A stretch of 62,914 nt of DNA from an uncultured cyanobacterium (GCA_937883785.1 CALGDE010000103.1:1-62914); one strand, 5' to 3'. Counted from the first letter of the stretch, positions 35,726-47,796 are shown. The notes: a model not told the origin generated them from the sequence alone. Numbers and translations: made by a program.

Positions 35726-36009
35726 GTCCCGTCACACAAAAAACAGAAACAGCCGTGATAGTATTCCCTGTGTATCCGATGTTCAAGGGATCACTGGTCG
35801 CCACTATCTTCACGGCGTATCAACGGTGCCAATTTAACGTTTGTTTTGGGCTTTTACTAGTGTTCGAAACCTAGTGCCTAGGTAATTCCTCCCTGGAAAG
35901 ACGAAAGGCAGAAAGAAGAATTCACTTGCTCCATAACTGAGTCACCAAGCGGCACCCATTAAGCGGCATACATTGTCCATCCTTTCCCTAGCCATCCCTC
36001 CCCACCGTC

Positions 36010-38328
36010 ATGGAAACCTCCAGCGCCCCCCAAGCGCCCCCTACCCCAAGCTCATCCCCAGAAGCGGCGATCGCCCCGGAACTCAAGCCAAAGCGACGCT
36101 GGTTCTTTAAGCGCTACGGTTTCTGGCTCGGCATTGCCTTCCTCAGTAGCACCAACATTTTGGCTTGGGGGGGATGGAATTCTTTGGAAGCCATGGTGGA
36201 CGAACTGCCGGAAACCAAAACCATTCGCACCTTTTCCCGCGACGGCACCATCACTATCCGCGCCGCCGACAATTCCATCCTTCAGCAGCAGGGACCCGCC
36301 ACCCGTCAAAAAATCACCAAGGACAAAATGCCCGAGCAGCTCATGCAGGCATTTTTAGCGGCTGAGGACCGGCGTTTTTACGATCATAACGGCGTTGACA
36401 ATCAAGGAATTCTTCGGGCCGCAGGCGTAAACCTGCGAGAACGAGATGTGGTGGAAGGGGGCAGCACCGTCACCCAGCAATTGGCGCGAATGGTATTCCT
36501 CAGTCAGGAAAAAAGCGCCATTCGGAAGTTGCGTGAAGCCATGTTGGCTTTGAAAATTGAGGACGAAATGTCTAAGGACGACATCCTCAATTACTACCTC
36601 AACCTGGTTTATCTCGGTTCGGGAGCTTACGGTGTTGCCGATGCCGCCTGGGTATATTTCCAAAAGGGCGTAAACCAGCTCACTTTGCCAGAGATGGCCA
36701 CCTTGGCGGGATTGCCCCCTGCGCCAACGGACTATTCCCCCATCCAAAATCCAGATGTTGCCAAGCGCCGCCGTAACCTGGTGCTAGACGTGATGGCAGC
36801 GGAAGGCATGATCACCAGTAGCGAAGCTGAATCGGCGAAGGCGGAAGATTTGGCGCTCAACCCGCAGCCCCCCAGGCGGCTAGAGGTGCGTGCCCCGTAT
36901 TTTACGTCCTACGTGTTGCAAGAGCTGCCTAAGTATATTTCCAAGGACGATATTGAGCTGGGGGGGCTGGTGGTGGAAACCACGCTGCTGCCCAAGTGGC
37001 AAGACGCAGCGATCGCCGCCGCAGAAAAAACCGTAGCCCAGCGGGGCAAATGGCAGCGCTTTGAGCAGGTGGCGATCGTTTCAGTAGATCCCCGCAACGG
37101 TGAAATTCGCGCAATGGTAGGCGGTCTGGACTTTATTGACAACCAGTACAACCGAGTTACCCAAGCTCGCCGGCAGCCTGGCTCCACATTTAAAGGCGTT
37201 GTATACGCGGCAGCGGTGTCGGCAGGTCTTTCTCCCTATGCCCAATACTTGGATGCCCCCTACAAAGTGGACGGCTACAAGCCGAAGAACTTCAGCGGTA
37301 AGTTTTCTGGCTGGCAAAGCGTGGTGAAAGCCCTTACCAGCTCCACTAATATTGTTGCCCTCAAAATCATGTTGGATACGGGCATTGATCCAACCATTGA
37401 AATGGCGCGCAAGATGGGTATCGAGTCCACGCTAGAGCCCACCTATGCCCTGTCCCTGGGAGCCTATGAGGTGACCCTGTTGGAAATGGTGTCGGCATTC
37501 GGCACCTTTGCCGCCGATGGTAAGCATTTTCCACCCCACGGAATCCGGCGAATTCGCGATCGCAACGGCAAGATTTTATACGAGCACGAAACGGAAGCCA
37601 CGGAGGCTATGTCAGAAACCGATGCTCGCATCATGTCGTGGATGCTTCAGCAGGTCGTTTCTCGAGGGACCGGACGACCGGCCCAAATCGGACGACCGGT
37701 GGCAGGGAAAACTGGCACCTCAGACAAGGCGAAAGACCTGTGGTTTATCGGCTACATCCCCCAGTTGGTGACTGGCGTATGGCTGGGCAACGACAGCGGC
37801 CGTAGAACCTGGGGGGGCAGTGGTGCGGCAGCAGCCACCTGGAGAGATGTGATGCTTGAACTCGTCAAGTCCTTAGAGGTGGAACCACTGCCCAAGCTGC
37901 CCAGTCTACAGGGGCGCAAATTCCAGCCGAAAAAGCGCAAAGGTAAAACCGTCGGCGAAGGCACCCGCGAAGATAAAGATTGGGATAACAAGGACAAGAA
38001 AGACACTGACAACCAGGAGCGATCGCAGCCAAAGCCATCCCCTAGCAATCAGCCAGCACAGGAAGGTGGTCCAGGGAGCGACCCTCCCAAGAGCGACACG
38101 GTTAATCCCCCGGCGTCTGGAGGCAACCCTTCCGGCGGAGGCCCGTCCCCCGCCCCTAGTGGCGCTACAGTGCCAGCACCGATTGCCCCACCTCCTCCTG
38201 TGGCTCCACCGCCTCCTGTGGCTCCACCGCCCCCTGCTGCACCGCCTCCACCAGCGGCGCCTCCAGCAGCAGCACCCCCACCAGCAGCTCCTCCAGCAGC
38301 ACCCCCACCCACCTCTAACGAGGAGTAA
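36010..38328 (+). CDS. Bifunctional class A penicillin-binding protein (PBP1A type)
   Basis: A 772-residue peptidoglycan synthase. A cytoplasmic tail and one membrane helix (about 36-57) are followed by a GT51 glycosyltransferase domain (FLAAEDRRFYDHNGVD, Glu119; EGGSTVTQQLAR). The transpeptidase domain has Ser392-Thr-Phe-Lys395 (PGSTFKG), SSTN and Lys567-Thr-Gly569. Residues about 620-772 form an unusual tail: a Lys/Asp-rich segment, then a Gly/Ser region, then a Pro-Pro-Val-Ala/Pro-Pro-Ala-Ala run. It polymerises and cross-links peptidoglycan in the periplasm. The Pro-rich tail could reach through the wall or bind partners. Confidence 0.93.
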   Translation: METSSAPQAPPTPSSSPEAAIAPELKPKRRWFFKRYGFWLGIAFLSSTNILAWGGWNSLEAMVDELPETKTIRTFSRDGTITIRAADNSILQQQGPATRQKITKDKMPEQLMQAFLAAEDRRFYDHNGVDNQGILRAAGVNLRERDVVEGGSTVTQQLARMVFLSQEKSAIRKLREAMLALKIEDEMSKDDILNYYLNLVYLGSGAYGVADAAWVYFQKGVNQLTLPEMATLAGLPPAPTDYSPIQNPDVAKRRRNLVLDVMAAEGMITSSEAESAKAEDLALNPQPPRRLEVRAPYFTSYVLQELPKYISKDDIELGGLVVETTLLPKWQDAAIAAAEKTVAQRGKWQRFEQVAIVSVDPRNGEIRAMVGGLDFIDNQYNRVTQARRQPGSTFKGVVYAAAVSAGLSPYAQYLDAPYKVDGYKPKNFSGKFSGWQSVVKALTSSTNIVALKIMLDTGIDPTIEMARKMGIESTLEPTYALSLGAYEVTLLEMVSAFGTFAADGKHFPPHGIRRIRDRNGKILYEHETEATEAMSETDARIMSWMLQQVVSRGTGRPAQIGRPVAGKTGTSDKAKDLWFIGYIPQLVTGVWLGNDSGRRTWGGSGAAAATWRDVMLELVKSLEVEPLPKLPSLQGRKFQPKKRKGKTVGEGTREDKDWDNKDKKDTDNQERSQPKPSPSNQPAQEGGPGSDPPKSDTVNPPASGGNPSGGGPSPAPSGATVPAPIAPPPPVAPPPPVAPPPPAAPPPPAAPPAAAPPPAAPPAAPPPTSNEE
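38176..38310 (+). repeat. Proline-rich imperfect repeat in PBP tail
   Basis: A run of short in-frame units such as CCTCCTGTGGCTCCACCG codes PPVAPP and PPAAPP motifs at the very end of the penicillin-binding protein. Codon differences between units show it is an imperfect repeat. Confidence 0.8.
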
Positions 38329-38588
38329 TTTCAACCCAGGGATAGGTCCAGTAGCACCAACACTTTACGATATGGTTGAAGGACTGAGATGGTATGAATG
38401 CGTACGGTGACACGCTGTGCTTAAGACGTGTCACCTATTGAGCATCAAGAGTGTTAAGTGATGGGGAGTACACGCCCTTGTAAAGTAAAAAATGCTAGAG
38501 GGCTGAAACCCCTACAGCTAGAGGCTTTGAAACTTAATAGTCACGCATTCGACCATTCCAGCGTTTAAGAGTAGAGGAATTAGAAACC

Positions 38589-38840
38589 ATGTCAGCTTTC
38601 GCAGCCTACGGCTCGGCAATTTTCGCCATTGGCAATGCTCAAACAGGAGCATCGTTTCCAGCGGCATTTACAGCAGTTTATGTGGTCGGATTTTTGGCTG
38701 CGGTGGGTATTGGCTCCGTTGCCTGGTATAACTCGAAGCGCCCTGCTGGCTGGGAAGGTCGCGATCGTCCCAATATCGTTCCTGAAGTAAAAGGTGACGC
38801 CAGCGTTGAAACGTCCAACGAAGAGACTAAAGACAGCTAA
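38589..38840 (+). CDS. Psb35-like photosystem II assembly protein
   Basis: An 83-residue protein with one membrane helix (about 24-46: FPAAFTAVYVVGFLAAVGIGS), then WYNSKRPAGWEGRDRPN and an acidic tail. This arrangement recalls the cyanobacterial Psb35 protein, which stabilises the CP47 module of photosystem II and associated Hlip proteins. The identification rests on remembered sequence resemblance, so the symbol is left open. It stands alone with its own upstream region of about 260 bases. Confidence 0.6.
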   Translation: MSAFAAYGSAIFAIGNAQTGASFPAAFTAVYVVGFLAAVGIGSVAWYNSKRPAGWEGRDRPNIVPEVKGDASVETSNEETKDS

Positions 38841-38897
38841 ACCTTTGACAACGTGACAATTCGTCAACGCAGCCCAGCGAAAGCTTTTACCCTTGAT

Positions 38898-39878
38898 TTA
38901 TGAGGAGGCTTTCCTGGGGTTTTTGGTCAAATTCAAAGGATTGACTCGGGAATTTTTTACTGGCTGCCCTGACAAAGAGCGTACCTGATCATCAGCCTGA
39001 GCCACCTGCTCCCACTGACGACTGACGTTATTACCTAGCGGCATGTGAATATTGTCCAAGGTGGTGCCACTCAGGGCGCGCACGTTTTGCCTTCCACCCT
39101 TGGCATTTACGGGAATAGAGTGTTGAATCTGTTGAAAGCGGGCGATCGCTGCCGAAATCTGGGACTTCTCTGCGCTATTGTCCACTCCAATAAATAAGCT
39201 TTGCAGCGCCTGCAACACCATTCCCTGTTGATAGGTATCCAGCCGCCCGTTTAGCGCTAGCCAAAATAGTTCTTGAATCACCACTGGACGCTGATGAGAC
39301 GGAGAGATCAATAACCGATCTAACAAATGCACAAAACGACTAATTTGCTCTTCCTGTTGCCGCGTTTCCCGTTGCTTCAATAGCGTTAACACCATTGCCA
39401 AGGTCAGGGCGCTTTGTCCCACCACGCCGGCCACTAGCCACGGGTTGTGGAAACTATTCCACAGAGCCAAGCCACCGTAGGCAGCAATTGCGATCACGCC
39501 TCCAGAAGCCACGGCGACGCCAAGCTGACGCTGCTCTGGTCGTAAGTTAAGCCGCTCTACCTGCACCTTCAAGTCATTAACAATACCCGGAGTCTCTCCG
39601 CCTTGCCCCTGCCAGACCCACCATCCTAGGGTCCCCCCAGCTAAAATTGCCATCGTTACAGTGGGATCCATAACAGCAACCACTGTCCCAACTCCCGCCC
39701 ATGGCAGCAAACGCACCAAACGACGTTTGTTTAGAACTTTTGGAATAGAAGACTTTTGTAAAGCAATGCTCCCACGCACCAGCGGAGCCTTATTTCCACG
39801 TTTTACACGTCCTTTGTCAACACCACCAGAAGACAGACTCCACTGAATCTCCTCAACTAAATAGGCTAACTGGCGCAT
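38898..39878 (-). CDS. Membrane protein of unknown function
   Basis: A 326-residue protein. After a basic N-terminus there are about four hydrophobic segments between residues 55 and 165 (LVRLLPWAGVGTVVAV, VTMAILAGGTLGWWVW, LGVAVASGGVIAIAAYGGLA, WLVAGVVGQSALTLAMVLTL). Residues about 180-270 form an alpha-helical region, and the C-terminus is Asn/Ser-rich. I do not recognise a family. The ATG at 39878 is used; a TTG at 39911 is in frame. It lies downstream of psaB on the same strand, but behind the psaB terminator. Confidence 0.6.
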   Translation of the reverse strand: MRQLAYLVEEIQWSLSSGGVDKGRVKRGNKAPLVRGSIALQKSSIPKVLNKRRLVRLLPWAGVGTVVAVMDPTVTMAILAGGTLGWWVWQGQGGETPGIVNDLKVQVERLNLRPEQRQLGVAVASGGVIAIAAYGGLALWNSFHNPWLVAGVVGQSALTLAMVLTLLKQRETRQQEEQISRFVHLLDRLLISPSHQRPVVIQELFWLALNGRLDTYQQGMVLQALQSLFIGVDNSAEKSQISAAIARFQQIQHSIPVNAKGGRQNVRALSGTTLDNIHMPLGNNVSRQWEQVAQADDQVRSLSGQPVKNSRVNPLNLTKNPRKASS

Positions 39879-39911
39879 GGAAAAAGCTTTTAGTGCCACG
39901 GTTTGTACCAA

Positions 39912-40461
39912 TTGGTCATTGGTGAAAAATAAATCGCCCTTGGGTCAGCTCTCAAAATACAACTCAAAGAAAAACCGTCAAACGTCCGAGGTCTAATGAG
40001 ATTAGGTTTGCCCAGTAGCACGACCATAGTAAACGATTTACTGAACCACAGGTAGCGCGAGGAACGAGGTTTAAGACACTGCAAAGTGCTCTGAGAAAAA
40101 AACAGGGGAAACAGTGTTGGGAAGGTAGTTTAGCCCAGTAAAAAGCGGAGTCGTCTGCCAATGAATTTGGCACTGACGCCCCGCTTACGGTGACACATCT
40201 CTCCACTACTCTCAATAGCAATGTCGATAGTCCACGGGTTAAAGTTCCAGAGTCTTCAACCGCGACCCGCGATCAACTATTGGATTAAGAGAACAGACAG
40301 CGATCGCTGGGCAAAGTCGTTCAAAACATTGGCGCAGCAATAGCAATAGCAATAACGTCAAAGGGTCTCTGGCAAATACCAAAGACCCTTTGAGAGAGTT
40401 GAGCGTTATGACGACCGCCAGAGAAACAGCTTGTCAGTCAAAAGCTCGCTACAGCTAGAGG
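39912..40461. other. Spacer downstream of psaB
   Basis: 550 bases without a supportable gene. It contains the psaB terminator (40359-40394) and a short AATAGC microsatellite at about 40338-40355. Short frames on the minus strand (for example 39964-40221) have composition unlike real proteins. Confidence 0.5.
40359..40394 (-). terminator. Stem-loop terminator of psaAB
   Basis: TCAAAGGGTCT (40359-40369) and AGACCCTTTGA (40384-40394) form a perfect 11-bp stem with a 14-base loop, about 67 bases after the psaB stop. The T run is weak, so it may act as an RNA-stabilising 3' end as well as a terminator. Confidence 0.75.
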
Positions 40462-42657
40462 TTATCCAAACTTGCCCGCAGTTGAGGCAATCAGGAACGC
40501 CGCGTAAGTCAGAACAAAGCCCACGCTGAAGTGCGCAAGTCCCACAACACGAGCCTGAACAATGGATAAGGCAACGGGCTTGTCCTTCCAGCGAACCAAG
40601 TTTGCCAAGGGAGTGCGCTCATGAGCCCAAACTAGGGTTTCAATCAGCTCTTGCCAGTAACCACGCCAGCTAATCAGGAACATGAAGCCGGTTGCCCAAA
40701 TCAGGTGGGCAAACAGGAACATCCATGCCCAAACTGCCAAGTTGTTCATTCCGTAGGGGTTGTAGCCGTTGATTAACTGGGAAGAATTCAACCACAGATA
40801 ATCACGGAACCAGCCCATCAGGTGAGTGGAAGACTCATTGAACTGAGCAACGTTACCTTGCCATACAGCCAAGTGCTTCCAGTGCCAGTAGAAGGTTGTC
40901 CACGCAATGGTGTTCAACATCCAGAACATTGCCAAGTAGAAGGCATCCCATGCAGAGATATCACAAGTACCTCCACGACCAGGGCCATCACAGGGGAAGC
41001 TGTAACCAAAATCCTTCTTGTCAGGCATTAGCTTGGATCCACGAGCGTCCAAAGCACCTTTCACAAGCACCAAAGTGGTGGTGTGTAGACCTAGGGCGAT
41101 CGCATGGTGAACCAAGAAGTCGCCAGGTCCAATGCTCAGGAACAAAGAGTTGGTTCCACTGTTGATGGCGTCAAGCCAACCCGGCAACCAAGCTCCCGTA
41201 GAAGCAAGACTGTCAGGATTAGAAAGCAAGGCATCAAAACCATACAGCGCCTTACCAGAAGCCGCTTGCACAAACTGGGCAAATACTGGCTCAATCAGCA
41301 ATTGCTTTTCGGGGGTGCCAAATGCAACAACCACGTCGTTGTGCACATAAAGTCCCAAGGTATGGAAGCCCAAGAACAGAGAAGCCCAGCTTAGGTGAGA
41401 GATAATCGCTTCCTTATGCTGAAGCACTCGGTCCAGAACATTGCCCTTGTTAGCAATAGGGTCGTAATCACGAACCAAGAAAATTGCACCGTGGGCAAAA
41501 GCGCCAACCATGATGAAGCCGGCAATGTACTGGTGGTGGGTATACAGCGCCGCCATCGTCGTAAAGTCCTTTGCGATAAAGGCATACGGAGGCAAGGCAT
41601 ACATGTGCTGAGCAACCAAAGAGGTGATAACACCCACACTAGCCAGAGCCAAAGCCAACTGGAAGTGCAAAGAATTGTTCAAGGTGTCGTACAAACCTTT
41701 GTGCCCATTGCCCAAGCCCCCTGCGGGAGGCTGGTGAGCATCCAAGATTTCACGAATGCTGTGACCAATACCAAAGTTGGTGCGGTACATGTGACCAGCG
41801 ACGATGAATAGCACAGCGATCGCCAGATGGTGGTGAGCCATATCCGTCAACCAAAGAGACTCGGTTTGAGGATGGAAACCACCTAGGAAGGTCAAAATAG
41901 CTGTACCAGCGCCCTGAGACGTGCCGAAAATATGTTCAGCAGTATCGGGGTTTGCCGAATATGCTCCCCAATTCCCGGTAAAGAAAGGCGCTAAGCCCGC
42001 CGGGTGAGGTGCAACGGACAAAAAGTTGTTCCAGCGCACGTGAATCCCGCGAGATTCGGGAATCGCCACGTGAACTAGGTGTCCCGTCCAAGCCAAAGAG
42101 GACGCACCAAACAAACCAGCTAAGTGATGGTTTAGGCGAGACTCAGCGTTTTTAAACCACGCCAAGCTAGGACGAAACTTGGGCTGGAGATGTAACCAAC
42201 CAGCAAATAGCATTACGGCAGACAGCAGCAGCAGGAAGATAGATCCCTGATACAGGTCGCCATTAGTGCGCATACCGATGGTGTACCACCAGTGATACAC
42301 GCCAGAGTAGGCAATGTTGACTGGACCTGATGCTCCAGCCTGGGTGAACGCATCCACCGCCGCATCCCCAAAGTGGGGGTCCCAAATCGCGTGAGCGATC
42401 GGGCGGACATTCAGCGGATCTTGGATCCACTGCTCGAAGTTACCTTGCCATGCCACATGGAACAGGTTGCCTGAGGTCCACAGAAAGATGATCGCCAGAT
42501 GACCAAAGTGCGACGCAAAAATCTTTTGATAAAGATTTTCTTCCGTCATGCCATCGTGGGTCTCAAAGTCGTGAGCCGTGGCAATCCCGTACCAAATCCG
42601 ACGGGTGGTCGGATCATTGGCTAAGGCTTGGCTAAATTTTGGAAATTTAGTAGCCAT
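40462..42657 (-). CDS. psaB: Photosystem I core protein PsaB
   Basis: A full-length 731-residue PSI reaction-centre subunit, starting [20 protein letters not shown]. It has 11 membrane helices with many His ligands to chlorophyll. [18 protein letters not shown] holds two of the four Cys that bind the F(X) iron-sulfur cluster shared with PsaA. It lies 53 bases after the psaA stop on the same strand, the usual psaA-psaB operon. A terminator follows. Confidence 0.99.
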   Translation of the reverse strand: MATKFPKFSQALANDPTTRRIWYGIATAHDFETHDGMTEENLYQKIFASHFGHLAIIFLWTSGNLFHVAWQGNFEQWIQDPLNVRPIAHAIWDPHFGDAAVDAFTQAGASGPVNIAYSGVYHWWYTIGMRTNGDLYQGSIFLLLLSAVMLFAGWLHLQPKFRPSLAWFKNAESRLNHHLAGLFGASSLAWTGHLVHVAIPESRGIHVRWNNFLSVAPHPAGLAPFFTGNWGAYSANPDTAEHIFGTSQGAGTAILTFLGGFHPQTESLWLTDMAHHHLAIAVLFIVAGHMYRTNFGIGHSIREILDAHQPPAGGLGNGHKGLYDTLNNSLHFQLALALASVGVITSLVAQHMYALPPYAFIAKDFTTMAALYTHHQYIAGFIMVGAFAHGAIFLVRDYDPIANKGNVLDRVLQHKEAIISHLSWASLFLGFHTLGLYVHNDVVVAFGTPEKQLLIEPVFAQFVQAASGKALYGFDALLSNPDSLASTGAWLPGWLDAINSGTNSLFLSIGPGDFLVHHAIALGLHTTTLVLVKGALDARGSKLMPDKKDFGYSFPCDGPGRGGTCDISAWDAFYLAMFWMLNTIAWTTFYWHWKHLAVWQGNVAQFNESSTHLMGWFRDYLWLNSSQLINGYNPYGMNNLAVWAWMFLFAHLIWATGFMFLISWRGYWQELIETLVWAHERTPLANLVRWKDKPVALSIVQARVVGLAHFSVGFVLTYAAFLIASTAGKFG

Positions 42658-42710
42658 AAGTCCTTAAACGTTTAATCCCTTAAAGTTGCGATTAGCGAAA
42701 ATACCAATCA

Positions 42711-44960
42711 TCAGCCCACCGCCAAGATCCTTGCAAGGAAGAAAGACCAAGTGGTCACAATCCCTCCAAGTAGGTAGTGAGCAACACCAACAGCACGACC
42801 TTGAGTAATACTCAACGCGCGAGGCTGAATTGCAGGAGCAACACGAAGCTTGTTATGAGCCCAAACAATCGACTCAATCAGCTCTTGCCAGTAACCGCGA
42901 CCACTGAACAGGAACATCAAGCTGAATGCCCATACAAAGTGAGCACCTAGGAACAGCAAGCCATAAGCGGACAGTGCAGATCCGTAGGAGGTAATCACCT
43001 GAGAAGCCTGTGCCCAAAGGAAGTCACGAAGCCAGCCATTGATGGTAATTGCACTTTGGGCAAAGTTACCAAAGGTGATGTGATTGACGGTGCCGTCAGG
43101 AGTAACGGTGCCCCACACATCCGATTGCATCTTCCAAGAGAAGTGGAAAATCACAATGGATAAGGAGTTGTACATCCAAAACAGTCCTAGGAAAACGTGA
43201 TCCCAACCAGATACCTGGCAGGTGCCACCACGACCGGGACCGTCGCAAGGGAAGCGGAATCCCAAATTACCCTTGTCAGGAATTAAGCGAGAAGAACGAG
43301 CATACAGCACACCTTTCAGCAGAATCAACGCCGTCACGTGAATAGTAAAAGCGTGGATGTGGTGCACCATAAAGTCCGCAGTTCCCAACTCAATGGGCAT
43401 CATGGCTACTTTTCCGCCCACAGCAACCACGTCGGCGCCAAAAGCATGGCTAACGATCGCGCCCGCATTGGGAGCAGTATTGCCAGGGGCCATCGAGTGC
43501 AAGCTCTGAACCCACTGGGCAAATACAGGCTGCAACTTGATTGCGGTGTCAGAGAACATGTCCTGAGGACGTCCCAAGGCACGCATGGTGTCATTGTGAA
43601 TGTAAAGACCAAAGCTATGGAAGCCTAGCCAAATACAGACCCAGTTCAAGTGGGAAATAATGGCATCACGGTGACGTAAAACGCGATCCAAAAGATTATC
43701 AACGTTCTGCGCCGGGTCGTAATCGCGAACCATAAAGATGGCAGCGTGGGCACCTGCACCAACGATGCAGAATGCGCCGATCCACATATGGTGGGTAAAC
43801 AAGGAGATTTGGGTGCCGTAATCCGTCGCCAAGTAAGGATAGGGAGGCATCGCATACATATGCTGCGCCACCACGATGGTTAGGGATCCCAAAATTGCCA
43901 AGTTTAGAGATAGCTGAGCATGCCAGGAAGTGGTAAGGATTTCATAAATTCCCTTATGGCCTTCGCCGGTGAAGGGACCCTTATGGGCTTCCAGAATTTC
44001 CTTCATGCTGTGACCAATACCGAAATTGGTGCGGTACATATGACCAGCAACAATAAACAGAACAGCCAAAGCAAGGTGATGGTGAGCCGTATCCGATAGC
44101 CAAAGGCCACCAGTTACAGGATTCAAACCACCTTTAAAGGTTAGGAAGTCTGCATACTCACCCCAATTCAAAGTGAAGAAGGGGGTCAGTCCTTGGGCAA
44201 AGCTGGGATATAGCTCAGCCATAAATGCCTTGTCGAAAAGGTACTCATGGGGCAAAGGAATATCTTGAACAGCTACGCCACTGTCTAATAAGGCATTAAC
44301 GGGTAGTGCAACGTGAATCTGGTGACCTGCCCAACTTAGACACCCCAGACCAAGGAGGACAGTTAGGTGGTGGTTCATCATTGATTCCACATTCTGGAAC
44401 CACTCCAATTTAGGAGCAGCCTTGTGATAGTGGAACCAACCGGCAAACAGCATCAAGCCGGCCATTACCAGTCCACCGATCGCCGTTGCATAAAGCTGGT
44501 CGGTATTGGTAAAGCCGGACGCCCGCCAAAGTTGGAACAAGCCGGAGGTGATTTGAATACCGTGGAATCCTCCACCTACATCACCGTTCAAAATTTCTTG
44601 GCCCACAATCGGCCAAACCACCTGAGCACTAGGCTTAATGCTCGTGGGGTCGCTTAACCAAGCCTCGTAGTTCGAGAACCGAGCGCCATGAAAATACATG
44701 CCGCTAAGCCATACGAACACGACAGCAAGGTGACCAAAGTGGGCACTAAATATCTTTCGTGATACGTCTTCTAAATCACTGGTGTGACTATCAAAATCGT
44801 GAGCGTCAGCATGAAGGTTCCAAATCCAAGTGGTGGTTTTGGGTCCCTTCGCCAAGGTGCGATCAAAGTGTCCAGGCTTGCCCCATCGCTCAAAGGAGGT
44901 GGGGACCGGATTTTTGTCTACCTTGACTTTTGCCTTCGGCTCCGGAGGGCTAATCGTCAT
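42711..44960 (-). CDS. psaA: Photosystem I core protein PsaA
   Basis: A full-length 749-residue PSI reaction-centre subunit, starting [39 protein letters not shown] carries its pair of F(X)-binding Cys. It heads the psaA-psaB operon. GAGGAGAG lies about six bases before the ATG (rev. strand of 44963-44975), a strong ribosome site. The upstream spacer of about 700 bases is long enough for the complex light-dependent promoters known for this operon in other cyanobacteria. Confidence 0.99.
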   Translation of the reverse strand: MTISPPEPKAKVKVDKNPVPTSFERWGKPGHFDRTLAKGPKTTTWIWNLHADAHDFDSHTSDLEDVSRKIFSAHFGHLAVVFVWLSGMYFHGARFSNYEAWLSDPTSIKPSAQVVWPIVGQEILNGDVGGGFHGIQITSGLFQLWRASGFTNTDQLYATAIGGLVMAGLMLFAGWFHYHKAAPKLEWFQNVESMMNHHLTVLLGLGCLSWAGHQIHVALPVNALLDSGVAVQDIPLPHEYLFDKAFMAELYPSFAQGLTPFFTLNWGEYADFLTFKGGLNPVTGGLWLSDTAHHHLALAVLFIVAGHMYRTNFGIGHSMKEILEAHKGPFTGEGHKGIYEILTTSWHAQLSLNLAILGSLTIVVAQHMYAMPPYPYLATDYGTQISLFTHHMWIGAFCIVGAGAHAAIFMVRDYDPAQNVDNLLDRVLRHRDAIISHLNWVCIWLGFHSFGLYIHNDTMRALGRPQDMFSDTAIKLQPVFAQWVQSLHSMAPGNTAPNAGAIVSHAFGADVVAVGGKVAMMPIELGTADFMVHHIHAFTIHVTALILLKGVLYARSSRLIPDKGNLGFRFPCDGPGRGGTCQVSGWDHVFLGLFWMYNSLSIVIFHFSWKMQSDVWGTVTPDGTVNHITFGNFAQSAITINGWLRDFLWAQASQVITSYGSALSAYGLLFLGAHFVWAFSLMFLFSGRGYWQELIESIVWAHNKLRVAPAIQPRALSITQGRAVGVAHYLLGGIVTTWSFFLARILAVG

Positions 44961-45660
44961 CGAGACTCTCCTCTCTTAAAACAAAGGTCGAGGATGTAGC
45001 AAAAGCTGCATTCCTTTCATATTTACTAACGCAAATATTTCAGTTCAACGAGACTTGCTAAGCATCCAGGAGTCCCTAAACCTCGCCGGAAGTCAACGGA
45101 TATGTGACTTTACGCAAGATTGAGGGGAATTTCTCTTTTGAAGATTATAGACGTTTACAGACTGGGTATTTAGCCCCCTTGAACATGGTTAACAATAGTT
45201 CAAGAATCCTAAAGCCCTACGGAAGCGGGGTTCTAAGGGATTTTAATTTTAGTTATGTCACACATGGGGGGACGATAAGCGTTCCTAAACTTACCTTCTT
45301 AGTACGAGGCTTAATGCCGTGCCAGAGCTTGATTTCAAAGGATTAGCCTACATGTGCAAAAAGAGCGTTTAGGTATTGATACTTATGTTTCAAAACATTA
45401 CCAACCCACGAATCCTTCTTGCGAGAGCTCGATAAACGGATGTTCTGAGAAGGCTCTGTGGGTTGAATGGACTGACCTGATGCTCTATGGGCTGATCTGG
45501 CTGTCAAAAGTTATCGTCACCTCAATTTCAAACCCAGGGGGTGCCGGGTCCCGGCCCCTCGAATTCCAGGGTTTGCAGGACCTGTAGCCTTAAGTCTCTG
45601 AAGTCTCTGAGGCTTCATCGGCGGCATACGCTCTGGGTCAAGAGCGGTACGTGAAGCGCG
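44961..45660. other. Long regulatory spacer upstream of psaA
   Basis: 700 bases between the psaA start and the acs stop, both on the minus strand. No gene is supported; two plus-strand frames of 77-80 residues here lack protein-like composition. A GC-rich hairpin (GCCGG-GTC-CCGGC, about 45544-45556) and a tandem AAGTCTCTG pair (about 45592-45609) lie near the acs end. The psaAB promoter(s) should lie nearer 45000-45300, but I cannot assign boxes. Confidence 0.45.
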
Positions 45661-47631
45661 TTAACTGCTGGCACGTAGCCGATCCAGAACGGTGCGGTCT
45701 TCCAGGGTGGAGGTGTCGCCAGAAATATCTTGACCACTGGCCAGGTTACGCAACAGACGACGCATGATTTTGCCTGATCGCGTCTTCGGGAGGGCGTCAG
45801 TGAATCGGATTTCGCCGGGGCGGGCGATCGCTCCAATTTCCTTACCCACGTGCTTTTTCAAGGTGGCTGACAACTCATCACCTGCGGGCTCGCTCCCTTC
45901 CAGGATCACAAAGGCGACAATTTCTTCCCCTTTTACCTCGTCAGGCTTGCTGACTACGGCGGCTTCGGCAACGGCGGGATGAGACACCAGTGCGGATTCG
46001 ATTTCCATGGTGCCTAGGCGGTGACCGGACACATTAACCACGTCGTCCACGCGTCCCATGACCCAGAAGTAGCCATCCTGGTCGCGGCGGGCTCCGTCTC
46101 CGGCGAAGTAAAAATGCTGGTCGCCCTTGGGGGGAATGCCTTCCCAGTAGGTTTTGCGGAAGCGATCGCTATCCCCATACACATTGCGAATCATGCTGGG
46201 CCAGGGGTGCTTGATGACCAGATATCCCCCTTCGTTATCGCCCACGGGGTTACCTTCTGCGTCTACGATGTCGGCGATGATGCCGGGGAAGGGTTTTGTT
46301 GCAGAACCGGGCTTGGTGGCGATCGCCCCAGGAAGGGGGGTCAACATAAAACCGCCCGTTTCCGTTTGCCACCAAGTGTCCACGATGGGGCATTTTTCGG
46401 CGCCAATCACTCGGTGGTACCAGATCCAAGCTTCGGGATTAATGGGTTCGCCCACAGTGCCTAGAATTCGCAGGGACGACAGGTCTCGGGAGTTGGGATG
46501 TTCATCGCCCATTTTGATAAAGGCGCGAATGGCGGTAGGGGCGGTGTAGAAAATGGTGACGCCGTACTTTTCCACCACGTCCCAAAAACAGCCAGGGTTA
46601 GAGGGGCGCGGTGCTCCTTCGTACATTACTGTGGTGGCACCGTTGGACAGGGGACCGTAAACGATATAGCTGTGCCCGGTGATCCAACCCACGTCGGCGG
46701 TGCACCAATACACGTCGGTGTCCTGAATATCAAAGGCCCATTTCAGGGTCATGTGGGTGTACAGGTTATAGCCCGCCGTGGTGTGAACCACGCCCTTGGG
46801 CTTTCCGGTACTGCCAGAGGTGTAAAGAACAAACAGCATATCTTCGCTGTCCATGGGCTCCGGGGGACAATCGGCAGAGGCTTCCTTTTTCAGCTCATGC
46901 CACCAGTGGTCCCGACCGGATTCCATGGTGACCCCTTGTTTAGTGCGCTCCACCACCAACACGCTCTCTACGCTGGGGGCAGCATTGTCCGCGATCGCCG
47001 CATCGACCTGGGGCTTCAGGGGCACCACTTTATCCTTACGAAATCCGCCGTCCGCCGTAATCACCGCCTTACATTGGGCATCGTTCAGGCGATCACGCAA
47101 AGCTTCTGCACTAAACCCGCCAAATACCACGCTGTGGGGGGCACCAATGCGAGCACAGGCCAACATGGCGATCGCGGCTTCGGGAACCATCGGCATATAT
47201 ATAGCTACGCGATCACCCTTGCCCACACCCAGACCCTTCAGCATATTGGCCACCTGGCACACCTCCCGGTGAAGCTGGGCATAGGTCAACGTGCAGGAGT
47301 CTCCCGGCTCGCCTTCCCAAATAATGGCCGCCTTATTTTTGCGCCAGGTTTTTAAATGGCGGTCCAGACAGTTGTAGGTAATATTCATCTGACCGCCCAC
47401 AAACCACTTGGCATTGGGGGGCTGCCAATCTAAAACCTGATCCCACTCCTTAAACCAGTCCAGCTCCGTTCCCGCCAACTTTGCCCAAAATGCCGCCGGG
47501 TCCGCCTTCGCCTCGTCATAAAGCGCCTCATAATGCTCTGCCCCCTTCACATGAGCAGCCTGGGAAAACTCAGGGGCCGGAGGAAATAAACGATCCTCAT
47601 GAAGAACGGACTCAATATTTTTTTCTGCCAT
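45661..47631 (-). CDS. acs: Acetyl-CoA synthetase (AMP-forming)
   Basis: A full-length 656-residue acyl-adenylate enzyme that activates acetate to acetyl-CoA. [18 protein letters not shown] is the P-loop, [20 protein letters not shown] and [10 protein letters not shown] are the acetate/adenylate motifs. [11 protein letters not shown] carries Lys621, the residue whose acetylation inactivates this family in other bacteria. It converges on nothing and runs towards psaA. Two palindromes lie 165-215 bases upstream of its start (47797-47846). Confidence 0.97.
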   Translation of the reverse strand: MAEKNIESVLHEDRLFPPAPEFSQAAHVKGAEHYEALYDEAKADPAAFWAKLAGTELDWFKEWDQVLDWQPPNAKWFVGGQMNITYNCLDRHLKTWRKNKAAIIWEGEPGDSCTLTYAQLHREVCQVANMLKGLGVGKGDRVAIYMPMVPEAAIAMLACARIGAPHSVVFGGFSAEALRDRLNDAQCKAVITADGGFRKDKVVPLKPQVDAAIADNAAPSVESVLVVERTKQGVTMESGRDHWWHELKKEASADCPPEPMDSEDMLFVLYTSGSTGKPKGVVHTTAGYNLYTHMTLKWAFDIQDTDVYWCTADVGWITGHSYIVYGPLSNGATTVMYEGAPRPSNPGCFWDVVEKYGVTIFYTAPTAIRAFIKMGDEHPNSRDLSSLRILGTVGEPINPEAWIWYHRVIGAEKCPIVDTWWQTETGGFMLTPLPGAIATKPGSATKPFPGIIADIVDAEGNPVGDNEGGYLVIKHPWPSMIRNVYGDSDRFRKTYWEGIPPKGDQHFYFAGDGARRDQDGYFWVMGRVDDVVNVSGHRLGTMEIESALVSHPAVAEAAVVSKPDEVKGEEIVAFVILEGSEPAGDELSATLKKHVGKEIGAIARPGEIRFTDALPKTRSGKIMRRLLRNLASGQDISGDTSTLEDRTVLDRLRASS

Positions 47632-47796
47632 GGGTTTATCGAGAAAAGAGAAACACTATGTGGACTTTCTGGCGCCTCAGGGTATTCAGGGGACTAAACG
47701 CAACGTTCTGAGCTGCGCTATTGGCCACCCCCAATTGGCTGCAATGAAATTAAAATCATTTTTTTGCATTAAGGGGTGACGCGATCGCCTTAAAAA

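Noticed and set aside
39964-40221. 85-residue minus-strand frame after psaB
   Set aside because: Cys/Ser/Leu-rich without motif; likely chance.
45104-45587. Two plus-strand frames of 77-80 residues upstream of psaA
   Set aside because: Composition is not protein-like, no ribosome sites, and the region is the natural psaAB promoter area.
46021-47355. Long plus-strand frames opposite acs, up to 285 residues
   Set aside because: Antisense shadows of acs; no recognisable domains.
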